Shown: in pieces, positions 46,480 through 54,796 of the stretch | Numbering within the stretch: the first letter of the stretch is position 1 | How the letters are laid out: each line of letters opens with the position of its first letter | Assembly: GCA_017561825.1 (NCBI GenBank) | Contig: JAFZBK010000021.1 | Span: forward strand, 1 to 64,000 | Length of the DNA stretch: 64,000 nt | From: Prevotella sp. | Lineage (GTDB): Bacteria; Bacteroidota; Bacteroidia; Bacteroidales; Bacteroidaceae | Reading direction: 5' to 3' | Program-made: the position numbers and the translations under genes | The notes under the pieces: model-generated | The model's database searches: none | Told to the model about the DNA's origin: nothing | Seen by the model: the letters and a program-made list of their open reading frames with translations, nothing else

Positions 46480-46566
46480 CGGAAGGAGGGGGATTCGAAC
46501 CCCCGGTACGGGAACCCGTACGGCAGTTTAGCAAACTGCTGGTTTCAGCCACTCACCCATCCTTCC
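46480..46566 (-). tRNA. tRNA-Ser (anticodon GCU)
   Basis: 87 bases with the long variable arm of serine tRNAs (CCGTACGGG...CCCGTACCG). Acceptor GGAAGGA / TCCTTCC, anticodon loop TTGCTAA (GCT). Transcribed ahead of tRNA-Glu from one promoter. Confidence 0.95.
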
Positions 46567-46615
46567 AAAGATGCTTCGTGTTAGAAACCGAGGGGTATCT
46601 CCTCAAATGCGAGTG

Positions 46616-46647
46616 CAAAGGTAATGCTTTATTTTGACATGGCCAAA
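46616..46647 (-). promoter_or_regulatory. tRNA-Ser/tRNA-Glu promoter
   Basis: Minus strand TTTG (46644-46647), 20 bases, TACCTTTG (46616-46623), then CACTCGC. Confidence 0.75.
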
Positions 46648-46686
46648 CATTTTTCGAAATATTTTCAAATTTCTTTCTTCCGACAA

Positions 46687-47865
46687 TCATTCCACGATCT
46701 TGATCATCTTGAAGAGTGAGATCTTACCATCTGGATTGACGGTAGCATTGATCTTATACTTGTTCGAGCCATTTTTCGATGCATCAGTATATTCCACGTC
46801 TTGGTTTGCCGAGAAGCTCACATTGTATTCGTATCTGTCGTTGGCCACTTCCCGTTTCTTGATGTCGTAGTTACCTGGCAGACGCCAGATCATCTTCACC
46901 ACATCTTCCTTATAGAGCTTCTCCATCAGTTCAACGATGTCGCCCTTGGTGGCATTCTCCTTGTTGAGCAAAGTCATCTCTTCAGCCACGGTGTTCTGCA
47001 GGGATGTCTCGTCCTTTTCGTTGATGGCCACAAAGAAGTTGTGGAAGACAGTAGAGACGAGATTCTTCTCCTCGGGTGACACATCCTGTGCCTTGAGCTT
47101 CTTCATCTGTTCCTCAGCCTCGTCGTAGTGGTCACCATCGGGGTGGTCAGTCATATACGACTGGTACGACTCGGGTGTATTGATGTTATTGCTCTGTACC
47201 CAGTCGATAGAGTCGATCTTATGCATGGCCAGCTGACGATGGATAGAGTTGGGGTATTTATTCAGGTACTCCATCAGCAGTGCCTTGGAGTTGCTGTTCA
47301 GTGCATTGGTCCAGTCGAGATCTGCCTGCTTGAGCGCTTTCAGATGCGCCTCGATGCTGTCACGATGTTCCTGGGGTGCATCTTTGAACGTGTCGAGGTA
47401 GCCTTGCAGGATCAACGGTTCAGTACTGCGCATGGCGATATCGAACTCTTCGTTCTCGCGATTCTCCTGTGCCTGGTTATACATATAATAACATGTACCG
47501 AAGATCAGAAGGGCAATGACAAACGAAACGATGATGGCTGCCTTGCTCTTCTTCTTTTTAGGAGGGGTGGGAGGTGTCGGCGGAACTTCCTTCGGTGCTG
47601 CCACCTTAGGAGTGACTTCCGTCATAACAGGTGCGATGATAGCAGGTGCAACTTGCTCCGTTACGGTTTGTATGGGAGTATGGATGGTTGTCTGTCCCCG
47701 TGTCGGTCGGTGGCAATGAGGACACAGATCCTCTTCCTTGAAGTATATCTCTCCACATTCAGGACATCTGATGACCTTGCCGGCTATCTCCACGCCACAG
47801 CTTGGACATGTGGGCGCCTTGTCACTGATTTGATGTCCGCATTCGGGACATTTGATGATTGCCAT
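46687..47865 (-). CDS. Zinc-ribbon membrane protein of unknown function
   Basis: 392 aa. Two zinc ribbons open the protein (CPECGHQISDKAPTCPSCG and CPECGEIYFKEEDLCPHCH), followed by a Pro/Thr-rich linker, KKKKSK, and a membrane helix (about 112-131, AAIIVSFVIALLIFGTCYYMY). The outer part is helical, with two short tetratricopeptide-like segments (YLDTFKDAPQEHRDSIEAHL, YLNKYPNSIHRQLAMHKID), and ends in an NTF2-like domain (FVAINEKDETSLQNTVAEEM to the C-terminus). Cytoplasmic zinc ribbons linked to a periplasmic domain suggest sensing or scaffolding. Probably co-transcribed with the GH25 gene (33-base gap). Confidence 0.78.
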   Translation of the reverse strand: MAIIKCPECGHQISDKAPTCPSCGVEIAGKVIRCPECGEIYFKEEDLCPHCHRPTRGQTTIHTPIQTVTEQVAPAIIAPVMTEVTPKVAAPKEVPPTPPTPPKKKKSKAAIIVSFVIALLIFGTCYYMYNQAQENRENEEFDIAMRSTEPLILQGYLDTFKDAPQEHRDSIEAHLKALKQADLDWTNALNSNSKALLMEYLNKYPNSIHRQLAMHKIDSIDWVQSNNINTPESYQSYMTDHPDGDHYDEAEEQMKKLKAQDVSPEEKNLVSTVFHNFFVAINEKDETSLQNTVAEEMTLLNKENATKGDIVELMEKLYKEDVVKMIWRLPGNYDIKKREVANDRYEYNVSFSANQDVEYTDASKNGSNKYKINATVNPDGKISLFKMIKIVE

Positions 47866-47898
47866 AGTGTTTGTTGTTTGTTCTTATATTGTTGATGA

Positions 47899-48600
47899 CT
47901 AACGGTGCCGGAAACGGATCTCGCGCATGCTGTGCCTTCCCATGAACCTGCTTTTGTCTACGTAGGTGTTGATGCCGTTGATTCTTCCTTTTGCCGTATA
48001 TTGCCATATCAGATAGTCACGATCATCTGCCAGTACCGGAGGCTCATCAGCGTACATGGCCACCATCAGGGGATAGTCATCAATCATCCCCAGCAGGTGC
48101 TTGTTGTAGAAGTTCCTGCCGGTATAGATCAGCGGTTTCTGACGGTATGCCTGTTCCACCATCACCAGGAAATGCATCAGCGAGTCGATGAATTGCTCAT
48201 GGGGTAGGTTACCCGTTGACTCCACATCAATCATGGGAATCAGGTCTTGATCACCTGGACGGCATTGCGTCTTGAAGTTATCCAACTGTTTCTGCAACTC
48301 TGACTTCGGACGGAAGAAATGGTAGCTGCCTACCTTCAATCCGTAGCGATGAGCCAACTCGATATTCTGTGCGTATTTATCGTCGATTCGGTCTCCACCC
48401 TCAGTAGCCTTCAGATACACATACTGCATCTTCGTGTTGTCACCAACGGTCTCCCAGAACACTTGACCCTGGTAATGACTGAGGTCGATGCCATGAATAT
48501 GCGTACAAGTATCTTCGCATAGGACATAGCTTTCCTGTGCGTAAATGCTTGTTGAGATAATGGTGAAAATGACCAATAAAAGTTTCTTTAGATCATTCAT
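47899..48600 (-). CDS. GH25-family lysozyme
   Basis: 233 aa with a signal peptide (MNDLKKLLLVIFTIISTSIYAQ). GH25 muramidase fold: HGIDLSHYQGQV holds the first acidic residue, YVYLKATEGG the second strand, GSYHFFRP the third, and MIDVESTGN the catalytic Glu pair. It cleaves the MurNAc-GlcNAc bond of peptidoglycan in the periplasm or outside. Its promoter is half of a mirror-image pair at 48604-48636. Confidence 0.9.
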   Translation of the reverse strand: MNDLKKLLLVIFTIISTSIYAQESYVLCEDTCTHIHGIDLSHYQGQVFWETVGDNTKMQYVYLKATEGGDRIDDKYAQNIELAHRYGLKVGSYHFFRPKSELQKQLDNFKTQCRPGDQDLIPMIDVESTGNLPHEQFIDSLMHFLVMVEQAYRQKPLIYTGRNFYNKHLLGMIDDYPLMVAMYADEPPVLADDRDYLIWQYTAKGRINGINTYVDKSRFMGRHSMREIRFRHR

Positions 48601-48603
48601 ACG

Positions 48604-48636
48604 TGCAAAATTACAAAGTTTTTTTGTAATTTTGCA
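48604..48636. promoter_or_regulatory. Mirror-image promoter pair upstream of the GH25 gene
   Basis: Perfect 14-bp inverted repeat TGCAAAATTACAAA / TTTGTAATTTTGCA with a 5-base loop. Minus strand -7 TAATTTTG (48606-48613) with TTG at 48635-48637, 21 bases away, serves the lysozyme gene. A second TAATTTTG (48627-48634) faces the other way with GTG at its -33 position, into the antisense strand of the upstream operon. Confidence 0.6.
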
Positions 48637-48666
48637 ATGAACTGAAGATTTTTTTATCCTTAACGA

Positions 48667-49506
48667 CTATTCTTCAATCTCCGAAAGACTCTTCGCGAAG
48701 TTCGCCATGAAACTACTGATGGTCTCCACGGGGTTGTACCGCATATAGCGCATGCTTCTACGAAGGTTCCTGCGCAGTACCCGACTGTTGTTCTCTACCA
48801 TACCATTGGTGCGCATCCTGAAATGCCAGTTCTCTGCGGTGTCTGTGGCCGTGTGTGTCAACGACCGCTGCGTAAGCTTCGTTGCGGCCTTTTCCTCTTT
48901 CTGCATGAACGGGATCTCGTTGATGTCGAAATGGAATACTTCAATGAGGATGCTTCCCTGCAGACTGGCCAATCGTGTAATCCCTAACTGATGCAACCAC
49001 TGCTCGAGTTTCACAAAGTCAACCTTGTCACCCTTGATTCTCAGGAACCGTCCCATCTCAATAATGCCCTGTAAAGAGATACCCTTAGAGAGTGTCTGGT
49101 TCACATTATGGATGATGAGATTCAGCATCTGCAACGTTTCTTCTGAGCAATCATCGCTGTTCTGCTCCTTCTTACGCAGTTTCTTCAGTTTCCGTTTCGA
49201 CAGGATATTCGTCAGCTGTGGCTCCTCCTCTGTAATAGCAAGTAAGGAGGAATCAATGGAAGGAATCTGATAATCACTGATTCTTTCCACCTCATGACGA
49301 AGGGATTCCGTGTAGGTAAGCTGACTATCTTCAGCATGCTTGGCAAAGCCACGCGAGATGTAGGGTAACACGTGCTGTACCTCACCAATCTGTATCAGTC
49401 GTTTCCACTTGAAGGCTGACATCGGCTCCACAACTTCATAGTCGTCGAAAGCCCCTGCACGTAGGATGCGGAAGAAATTCCTGTTGATAATACTTGACTT
49501 ACTCAT
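48667..49506 (-). CDS. Nucleotidyltransferase-like helical protein lacking the catalytic core
   Basis: 279 aa. Not recognised with certainty. The N-terminus (NRNFFRILRAGAFDDYEVVEPMSAFKWKRLIQIGEVQHVLPYI) and the region LSKGISLQGIIEMGRFLRIKGDKVDFVKLEQWLHQLGI resemble the helical parts of the NTP_transf_5 family, but the GG/DxD nucleotidyltransferase strand-loop expected between them is replaced by a short basic stretch (LSKRKLKKLRKKEQ). So if related it is probably non-catalytic (inference). It is the last gene of the lacI-uxaA-nhaC operon, 3 bases after nhaC. Confidence 0.6.
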   Translation of the reverse strand: MSKSSIINRNFFRILRAGAFDDYEVVEPMSAFKWKRLIQIGEVQHVLPYISRGFAKHAEDSQLTYTESLRHEVERISDYQIPSIDSSLLAITEEEPQLTNILSKRKLKKLRKKEQNSDDCSEETLQMLNLIIHNVNQTLSKGISLQGIIEMGRFLRIKGDKVDFVKLEQWLHQLGITRLASLQGSILIEVFHFDINEIPFMQKEEKAATKLTQRSLTHTATDTAENWHFRMRTNGMVENNSRVLRRNLRRSMRYMRYNPVETISSFMANFAKSLSEIEE

Positions 49507-49509
49507 GGA

Positions 49510-50796
49510 TCAGCTGTAACGTTTAGGATACCTGAAAAGAATGGCGAGTAGGGCAACGATGCCTGTAGCGAGAGGGTAATATAAATAAGGTATGATCTGG
49601 ATGGGGTTCAGCTGTGCCAGTCCTGCGGCCATTAACATCTGTGCGCCATAGGGAATCAGACCCTGCATACAGCACGAGAAGGTATCGAGGATACTGGCGC
49701 ACTTACGGTTATCTACCCCGAACTTATCGCTAATCTGCTTGGCAATACCTCCCACGGTGATAATAGCCACGGTGTTGTTGGCCGTGCAGATATCTGTAAC
49801 GGCTACTAATCCGGCAATGGAGAGCTCAGCCCCGCGCTTGCTCTTGATATGGGTTGACATCCTGGAGATGATATAATCAATACCGCCATTGGCCTTGACA
49901 ATCTCCAACAATCCGCCAGCCAGCATGGTCACGATGATCAGCTCACTCATGCCAATGATTCCGTCACCCATTGAGCCGAAGCATCCGTAGAGGTCGTAGG
50001 TGCCATTCACCATTCCAATCAATCCCGTCAAGATGATACCTATGGTGAGCACTGCCATCACGTTCATGCCGAAGATGGCGCAGACCAATACCACAAGATA
50101 AGGAATCACCTTGGTGAACTCCACAGCAGGAATATCAGTAGGTGACTGAATGCCCGAACCTGCAAAGATATAGATCAGGAAGATGAGCACTGCAGCAGGC
50201 ATCACAATGAAGAAGTTCACGCGGAACTTATCACTCATCCTACAGCCCTGCGTACTCGTGGCCACGATCGTTGTATCAGAGATGAACGAGAGGTTATCAC
50301 CAAAGAAGGCACCGCCTACCACAACGGCCGTCATCATAGGAATGCTCACACCCGTTGAACCAGCCAGTCCTGCGGCAATAGGCACCAATGCTACAATCGT
50401 TCCCACACTCGTTCCTATACTGAGGGAGATGAAGCAGGAAGCTAAGAAGAGTCCTGCCATGATCATGCTTCCTGGTAACACCATCAAGGTAAGGTTCACG
50501 GTGGCATCAATGCTTCCTATCACCTTGGCCGAATTCGCAAAGGCTCCTGCCAGCACGAAGATCCAGAGCATCATCATCATGTTACTCGTGCCTGCTCCCT
50601 TACTGAACATGTCAATGCGCTTGGGCAAGGGGAAGTTCCACGAGGTGGCCACGGCATAGATGCTCGAGATCATGAACGCCACGGTAATAGGCACCTTGTA
50701 GAAGTCGCGTGCAATGATGCTCGTGACGAGGTAAAGGACAATGAACACCAGGAGTGGTGACAAAGCCAGTAGTCCTTGCTTATTACTGATGCGCAT
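49510..50796 (-). CDS. NhaC-family Na+/H+ antiporter-like transporter
   Basis: 428 aa, about 11 membrane helices. NhaC superfamily marks: SLSIGTSVGTIVALVPIAAGLA, GGAFFGDNLSFISDTTIVATSTQGC and DICTANNTVAIITVGGIAKQI. The family exchanges Na+ and H+, sometimes with organic anions. Its start overlaps the uxaA stop by one base (TAATG), so in this operon it may import hexuronate or export a product; both are inferences from context. Confidence 0.87.
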   Translation of the reverse strand: MRISNKQGLLALSPLLVFIVLYLVTSIIARDFYKVPITVAFMISSIYAVATSWNFPLPKRIDMFSKGAGTSNMMMMLWIFVLAGAFANSAKVIGSIDATVNLTLMVLPGSMIMAGLFLASCFISLSIGTSVGTIVALVPIAAGLAGSTGVSIPMMTAVVVGGAFFGDNLSFISDTTIVATSTQGCRMSDKFRVNFFIVMPAAVLIFLIYIFAGSGIQSPTDIPAVEFTKVIPYLVVLVCAIFGMNVMAVLTIGIILTGLIGMVNGTYDLYGCFGSMGDGIIGMSELIIVTMLAGGLLEIVKANGGIDYIISRMSTHIKSKRGAELSIAGLVAVTDICTANNTVAIITVGGIAKQISDKFGVDNRKCASILDTFSCCMQGLIPYGAQMLMAAGLAQLNPIQIIPYLYYPLATGIVALLAILFRYPKRYS

Positions 50797-52298
50797 TATA
50801 GTGTTACACCGTTTTTAAAGATGGCTATTTCGCGGTAGTCATTATCTTCGTTATGTGTTCTCTCGCCATTGGCGATGGCAATGATCTTGTCAATGAACGC
50901 GTTGAGCAGCGCATCCATCGATGTTCCTTCTATCAGTGCTCCTGCATTGAAGTCAATCCATTTCGACTTCTTCTGATACAGCTCACTGTTGGTTGAGATC
51001 TTCATGGTAGGGATGAAGGTGCCGAAGGGTGTGCCTCTACCTGTGGTAAAGAGCACCATTTGACAGCCTGTTGCAGCTAATGCAGTGGAGGCTACAAGGT
51101 CGTTGCCTGGGGCAGAGAGAAGGTTTAGTCCTTTGTTCTTCAGACGTTCACCATACCCCAACACACCACTTACAGGCATGCTACCGCATTTCTGCGTACA
51201 TCCCAGTGCTTTCTCTTCCAAGGTAGAGATACCTCCAGCCTTGTTTCCCGGAGAGGGATTCTCGCCAACGGGTTCGCCATGCGAGAGGTAATAATCCTTG
51301 AAATCATTGATCAGATCAACGGTCTTCTCAAACAGTTCCTGATTCTCGCAACGGTTCATCAGAATGGTTTCTGCACCGAACATCTCAGGAACCTCGGTTA
51401 AGACACTCGTTCCTCCTTGTCCTACGAGATAGTCGCTGAAGCATCCAACCAATGGATTCGCTGTGATACCACTAAGACCGTCAGACCCGCCGCACTTCAA
51501 TCCCACACGCAACTCGTTGATGGAGCAAGGTTGACGCTTGTCATTCTTGGCTTTCTGATACAGCTCCCTGAGGATTTCCATACCGGTCTCTACCTCATCA
51601 CCTTCCACTTGTTGTGTAACCAGCAGTTTGATGCGCTCTTGGTTGTAGTCACCTAACAGCTCCATAAACGCATCCGGCTGGTTGTTCTCACAGCCTAACG
51701 AAACGATGAGTACTGCTCCAGCGTTGGGATGTAACACGATGTCTCGAAGGATCTTACGGGTATTCTCATGATCATCTCCCAACTGCGAACAACCGTAGTT
51801 GTGATGCCAGGCATAGACGGCATCAATGCCTTCGAGCTGTGTTTCTTTTTCCAACTGACGAGCCAGCTTTTCTGCTACGCCGTTCACACATCCCACGGTA
51901 GGGACAATCCATATTTCGTTTCTGATGCCCACCTCACCGTTCCTGCGAACATAGCCATTGAACGTACGATGGTCGGGTAGGGGCTTAGAGTTGAACGTAA
52001 CAGGATGATATTCGTAGGTAAGCTTACCACTCAGGTTCGTGGCGAGGTTGTGCTCATTAACCCACTGTCCTGCCTTCAGGTCTTGGCATGCATGACCAAT
52101 AGGATAGCCGTATTTGATGATGTCTTCGCCTTTCTTTGTATCACGAATGAGCACCTTATGTCCAACGGGAACATCCTCCAACAAGGTAATCTGCTGATGA
52201 TCCACCTCGATGATTTCCCCTTGGTGCATGGGCTGCAGACACACGACAACGGTGTCTGCAGGATTGATTCTGATGGTTGATGACTGTTCCATAGGCAT
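50796..52298 (-). CDS. uxaA: Altronate dehydratase
   Basis: 500 aa. It dehydrates D-altronate to 2-keto-3-deoxygluconate. An N-terminal SAF-type domain (residues 1-75, INPADTVVVCLQPMHQGEIIEV) is followed by the catalytic UxaA region: GYVRRNGEVGIRNEIWIVPTVGCVNGVAE, AWHHNYGCSQLGDDHENT, KCGGSDGLSGITANPLVG and TGRGTPFGTFIPTMK. The product feeds KdgK and the aldolase encoded divergently. The start could also be the Met two codons later. UxaB and UxaC are not in the window. Confidence 0.9.
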   Translation of the reverse strand: MPMEQSSTIRINPADTVVVCLQPMHQGEIIEVDHQQITLLEDVPVGHKVLIRDTKKGEDIIKYGYPIGHACQDLKAGQWVNEHNLATNLSGKLTYEYHPVTFNSKPLPDHRTFNGYVRRNGEVGIRNEIWIVPTVGCVNGVAEKLARQLEKETQLEGIDAVYAWHHNYGCSQLGDDHENTRKILRDIVLHPNAGAVLIVSLGCENNQPDAFMELLGDYNQERIKLLVTQQVEGDEVETGMEILRELYQKAKNDKRQPCSINELRVGLKCGGSDGLSGITANPLVGCFSDYLVGQGGTSVLTEVPEMFGAETILMNRCENQELFEKTVDLINDFKDYYLSHGEPVGENPSPGNKAGGISTLEEKALGCTQKCGSMPVSGVLGYGERLKNKGLNLLSAPGNDLVASTALAATGCQMVLFTTGRGTPFGTFIPTMKISTNSELYQKKSKWIDFNAGALIEGTSMDALLNAFIDKIIAIANGERTHNEDNDYREIAIFKNGVTL

Positions 52299-52303
52299 AA
52301 TAC

Positions 52304-53368
52304 CTACAGCTGTGTTCTACGGTAGAAATCCACGTTCTCTTTGGTGAGAAGCTCAATGGGCATGTAGTTGATGGGATCCACCTTCTGCTTCAGCACGATG
52401 GCCTTGAACAAGGTGTCCACACAATTGTATCCTTGCATGAAGGCATGCTGGGCGATCAGGAACGAGATGGAACCCTGGCGCAGACAGTTCGCATTCTTTC
52501 CCACCATGTCATAGCCCATGATCTGTACATTCCTGCGGTTTGTTCGTAACAGGAAATCACCAACGATATGCGCCTTGGAACACATCGTGATACAGTGATG
52601 CACCTCTGGATGCTCAGCAAAAAACGCCTCCATCATGGTATCATATTCGCGTTTGTCTGCTTCAATGGGAAGATCGAGCTCGATAATCTTCACGGAGGGG
52701 AAGTGATCCTTCATATAATGACGGAATCCCACCTCTCGGTTGTCCTGCTGCTTACTGGCCACCTTACCGTCTTTTGTCTGCTTCATCAGCATGATTCTCT
52801 TCTCATGAGAGGCCACAAGCATCAGCATCTTGGCTGCGAAATAGCCGCTGCAGAAGGAATCCTGACCGAAGAAGGAGAGGGGTTTCAGGTCGGGCATGTA
52901 GGAGTCTAACAGGATAAACGGGATATTGCGTTCGTGCAACTGATCCGTATAGTGCTGGGTAATCTCAATGTCACTGGGCACCACAATCACACCGTTGGGC
53001 GATTGATCGAGCACGTTCTGGAAGGTCTCAGAGAAAGTCTTCGTGTCCAACCTCTTATAATAGGCCAGCTGTACGTCGATATGGAAATCACGACGGGCCT
53101 CACAAGCCTTCATGGCACCTTCTTCAATCTCCTGCCAGTATGCTTCACTCTCGTGCATAGGCATGATGAGATAGAAGGTATAGGATTTGTTGTAGGCCAA
53201 CGCACTGGCATACATGTTGGGTTGGTAGTTGATTTCCTTCAGTACCTTCTCCACTTTCTCACGTGCTGATTTCGATACGTTTGGACGGTTGTGAAGGATA
53301 CGATCAACAGTACCTACTGATACGCCAGATTTCTCGGCAATGTCTTTGATTCTTACTTTTTGTGCCAT
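52304..53368 (-). CDS. LacI-family transcriptional regulator
   Basis: 354 aa from MAQKVRIKDIAEKSGVSVGTVDRILHNRPNVSKSAREKVEKVL, a full LacI helix-turn-helix and hinge. The sugar-binding domain follows (about 65-354, NGVIVVPSDIEITQHY...IMGYDMVGKNANCLRQGSISFLIAQHAFMQGYN), of the periplasmic-binding-protein type. It precedes uxaA by 5 bases and is divergent from kdgK, so it most likely represses both arms until a hexuronate intermediate binds (inference). The longer open frame upstream runs through the promoter and was not used. Confidence 0.9.
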   Translation of the reverse strand: MAQKVRIKDIAEKSGVSVGTVDRILHNRPNVSKSAREKVEKVLKEINYQPNMYASALAYNKSYTFYLIMPMHESEAYWQEIEEGAMKACEARRDFHIDVQLAYYKRLDTKTFSETFQNVLDQSPNGVIVVPSDIEITQHYTDQLHERNIPFILLDSYMPDLKPLSFFGQDSFCSGYFAAKMLMLVASHEKRIMLMKQTKDGKVASKQQDNREVGFRHYMKDHFPSVKIIELDLPIEADKREYDTMMEAFFAEHPEVHHCITMCSKAHIVGDFLLRTNRRNVQIMGYDMVGKNANCLRQGSISFLIAQHAFMQGYNCVDTLFKAIVLKQKVDPINYMPIELLTKENVDFYRRTQL

Positions 53369-53393
53369 TGTAAATTGGATTGTGATGATTGGT

Positions 53394-53407
53394 TGTTCGC
53401 GAACACA
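53394..53407. promoter_or_regulatory. Candidate LacI operator O1
   Basis: Perfect CG-centred palindrome TGTTCGCGAACA (53394-53405), the type LacI-family repressors bind. It contains GCGAACACA (53399-53407), which recurs at 53450. It lies just downstream of the lacI promoter start. Confidence 0.6.
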
Positions 53408-53422
53408 TTCTCTTTTCGGATG

Positions 53423-53430
53423 CAAAAATA
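53423..53430 (-). promoter_or_regulatory. -7 box of the lacI-uxaA-nhaC operon
   Basis: TATTTTTG on the minus strand, then CATCCGAAAA, 54 bases before the lacI ATG; flanked by the two candidate operators. Confidence 0.5.
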
Positions 53431-53445
53431 ATAATAAAAGTTGAA

Positions 53446-53460
53446 TTGTGCGAACACACA
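53446..53460. promoter_or_regulatory. Candidate LacI operator O2
   Basis: ATTGTGCGAACACACA shares the 9-mer GCGAACACA (53450-53458) with O1, 51 bases (about five helical turns) away, so a dimer of dimers could loop the DNA between. Confidence 0.5.
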
Positions 53461-53505
53461 GCATATTTTTTTCTTGCAAACATCACAATTCTCGATTTTT
53501 CTTTG

Positions 53506-53513
53506 TAAATTTG
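53506..53513 (+). promoter_or_regulatory. -7 box of the kdgK operon
   Basis: TAAATTTG, 83 bases before kdgK; no good -33. A near-palindrome TTTGTGTACGCAAA (53530-53543, one mismatch) lies about 15 bases after the expected start and could be a further operator. Confidence 0.5.
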
Positions 53514-53596
53514 TCGCCGAAAGCCCGTTTTTGTGTACGCAAACAATGGGTTGTTGCTTACAATTGAAAATAATAAGTTCAAAAGATATCAAGATT

Positions 53597-54619
53597 ATGG
53601 CAAAGATTGTAACCCTGGGCGAGATCATGCTCCGCCTGTCACCGCAAGGAAATGACCGTTTTATTCAGACCGAATCCTTCCGCATCATCCCTGGTGGAGG
53701 TGAGGCAAATGTAGCTATCAGCTTAGCGAACTATGGTCATGACGCATATTATGTAACCAAGCTGCCGAAGCATGAAATCGGTCAGATTGCTGTTAATGCG
53801 CTCCGTCGCTATGGGGTCAACACCCAGTATGTGGTTCGCGGCGGTAATCGTATCGGTTTGTATTATGCAGAGACAGGTGCTTCGATGCGTCCTTCAAAGG
53901 TTATATACGACCGTGCCAACAGTGCCATTGCAGAAGCTGATCCTTCTGACTTCGACTTCGATGCTATCATGGAGGGTGCTCAGTGGTTCCATTGGAGCGG
54001 TATTACACCGGCTATCTCTGACAAGGCTGCTGAGTTAACTCGTCTGGCTTGTGAGGCTGCAAAGCGTCACGGGGTGACGGTTTCTGTGGATCTGAACTTC
54101 CGCAAGAAACTCTGGACTTCAGAGAAGGCTATCTCCATTATGCGTCCGTTGATGAAATATGTGGATGTGTGTATCGGTAATGAGGAGGATGCAGAACTCT
54201 GTCTGGGCTTCAAGCCTGATGCTGACGTAGAAGGCGGTCAGACCGATGCTGCTGGTTACGAGGGTATCTTCAAGCAGATGATGCAGGAGTTTGGCTTCAA
54301 GTATGTGGTTTCCACACTCCGCGAGTCTTATTCTGCTACCTACAACGGCTGGAAGGCACTGATCTATGACGGTAAGGAGTTCTATCAGTCAAAGCGCTAT
54401 GAGATCAACCCGATTATCGACCGTGTAGGCGGTGGTGACTCTTTCTCGGGTGGTTTGATTCACGGTCTGCTGACCAAGAACACGCAGGGTGAAGCACTGG
54501 AGTTCGCTGTGGCTGCTTCTGCCTTGAAGCATACCATCAATGGTGACTTCAACATGGTTACCATCGAAGAGGTGGAAGCACTTGCAGGTGGTAGTGCGAA
54601 TGGACGAGTTCAACGCTAA
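53597..54619 (+). CDS. kdgK: 2-keto-3-deoxygluconate kinase
   Basis: 340 aa PfkB-family sugar kinase that makes 2-keto-3-deoxy-6-phosphogluconate. The ATG at 53597 gives the family start (MAKIVTLGEIMLRLSPQGN); upstream open frame crosses the promoter. Marks: IIPGGGEANVAISLANYG, and the catalytic DRVGGGDSFSGGLIHGLL with the base Asp. KDG rather than another sugar is inferred from the neighbouring altronate dehydratase and KDPG aldolase. Two heptamer arrays and a micro-gene lie between it and the aldolase gene. Confidence 0.92.
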   Translation: MAKIVTLGEIMLRLSPQGNDRFIQTESFRIIPGGGEANVAISLANYGHDAYYVTKLPKHEIGQIAVNALRRYGVNTQYVVRGGNRIGLYYAETGASMRPSKVIYDRANSAIAEADPSDFDFDAIMEGAQWFHWSGITPAISDKAAELTRLACEAAKRHGVTVSVDLNFRKKLWTSEKAISIMRPLMKYVDVCIGNEEDAELCLGFKPDADVEGGQTDAAGYEGIFKQMMQEFGFKYVVSTLRESYSATYNGWKALIYDGKEFYQSKRYEINPIIDRVGGGDSFSGGLIHGLLTKNTQGEALEFAVAASALKHTINGDFNMVTIEEVEALAGGSANGRVQR

Positions 54620-54624
54620 CGCTA

Positions 54625-54652
54625 ATTGAAAATTGAAAATTGAGAATTGAAA
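54625..54652. repeat. Heptamer array before the DUF4177-like gene
   Basis: ATTGAAA, ATTGAAA, ATTGAGA, ATTGAAA, then ATT and ATG. It fills the gap between kdgK and the micro-gene. Confidence 0.82.
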
Positions 54653-54655
54653 ATT

Positions 54656-54793
54656 ATGAAACAATTTGAATATAAAGTGATTTCTTCTGTGGTAGGTACA
54701 GAGAAGAAGTTGAATAAGTTGGGATATGAAGGATGGGAACTTGTTGCCGTCTTTGATTGCCGACTCTATCTGAAGCGTGAATACAAAGAATAA
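54656..54793 (+). CDS. 45-residue DUF4177-like protein
   Basis: A 45-codon frame: MKQFEYKVISS, then KLNKLGYEGWELVAVFD and CRLYLKREYKE. The pattern (strand, helix, LGxEGWELVAV, basic end strand) is that of the small DUF4177 domain, whose function is unknown. Evidence that it is real: a recognisable family motif, a position exactly between two heptamer arrays in a coding-direction operon, and no overlap with neighbours. A role in the KDG pathway (for example binding the kinase or aldolase) would be speculation. Confidence 0.8.
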   Translation: MKQFEYKVISSVVGTEKKLNKLGYEGWELVAVFDCRLYLKREYKE

Positions 54794-54796
54794 AAT

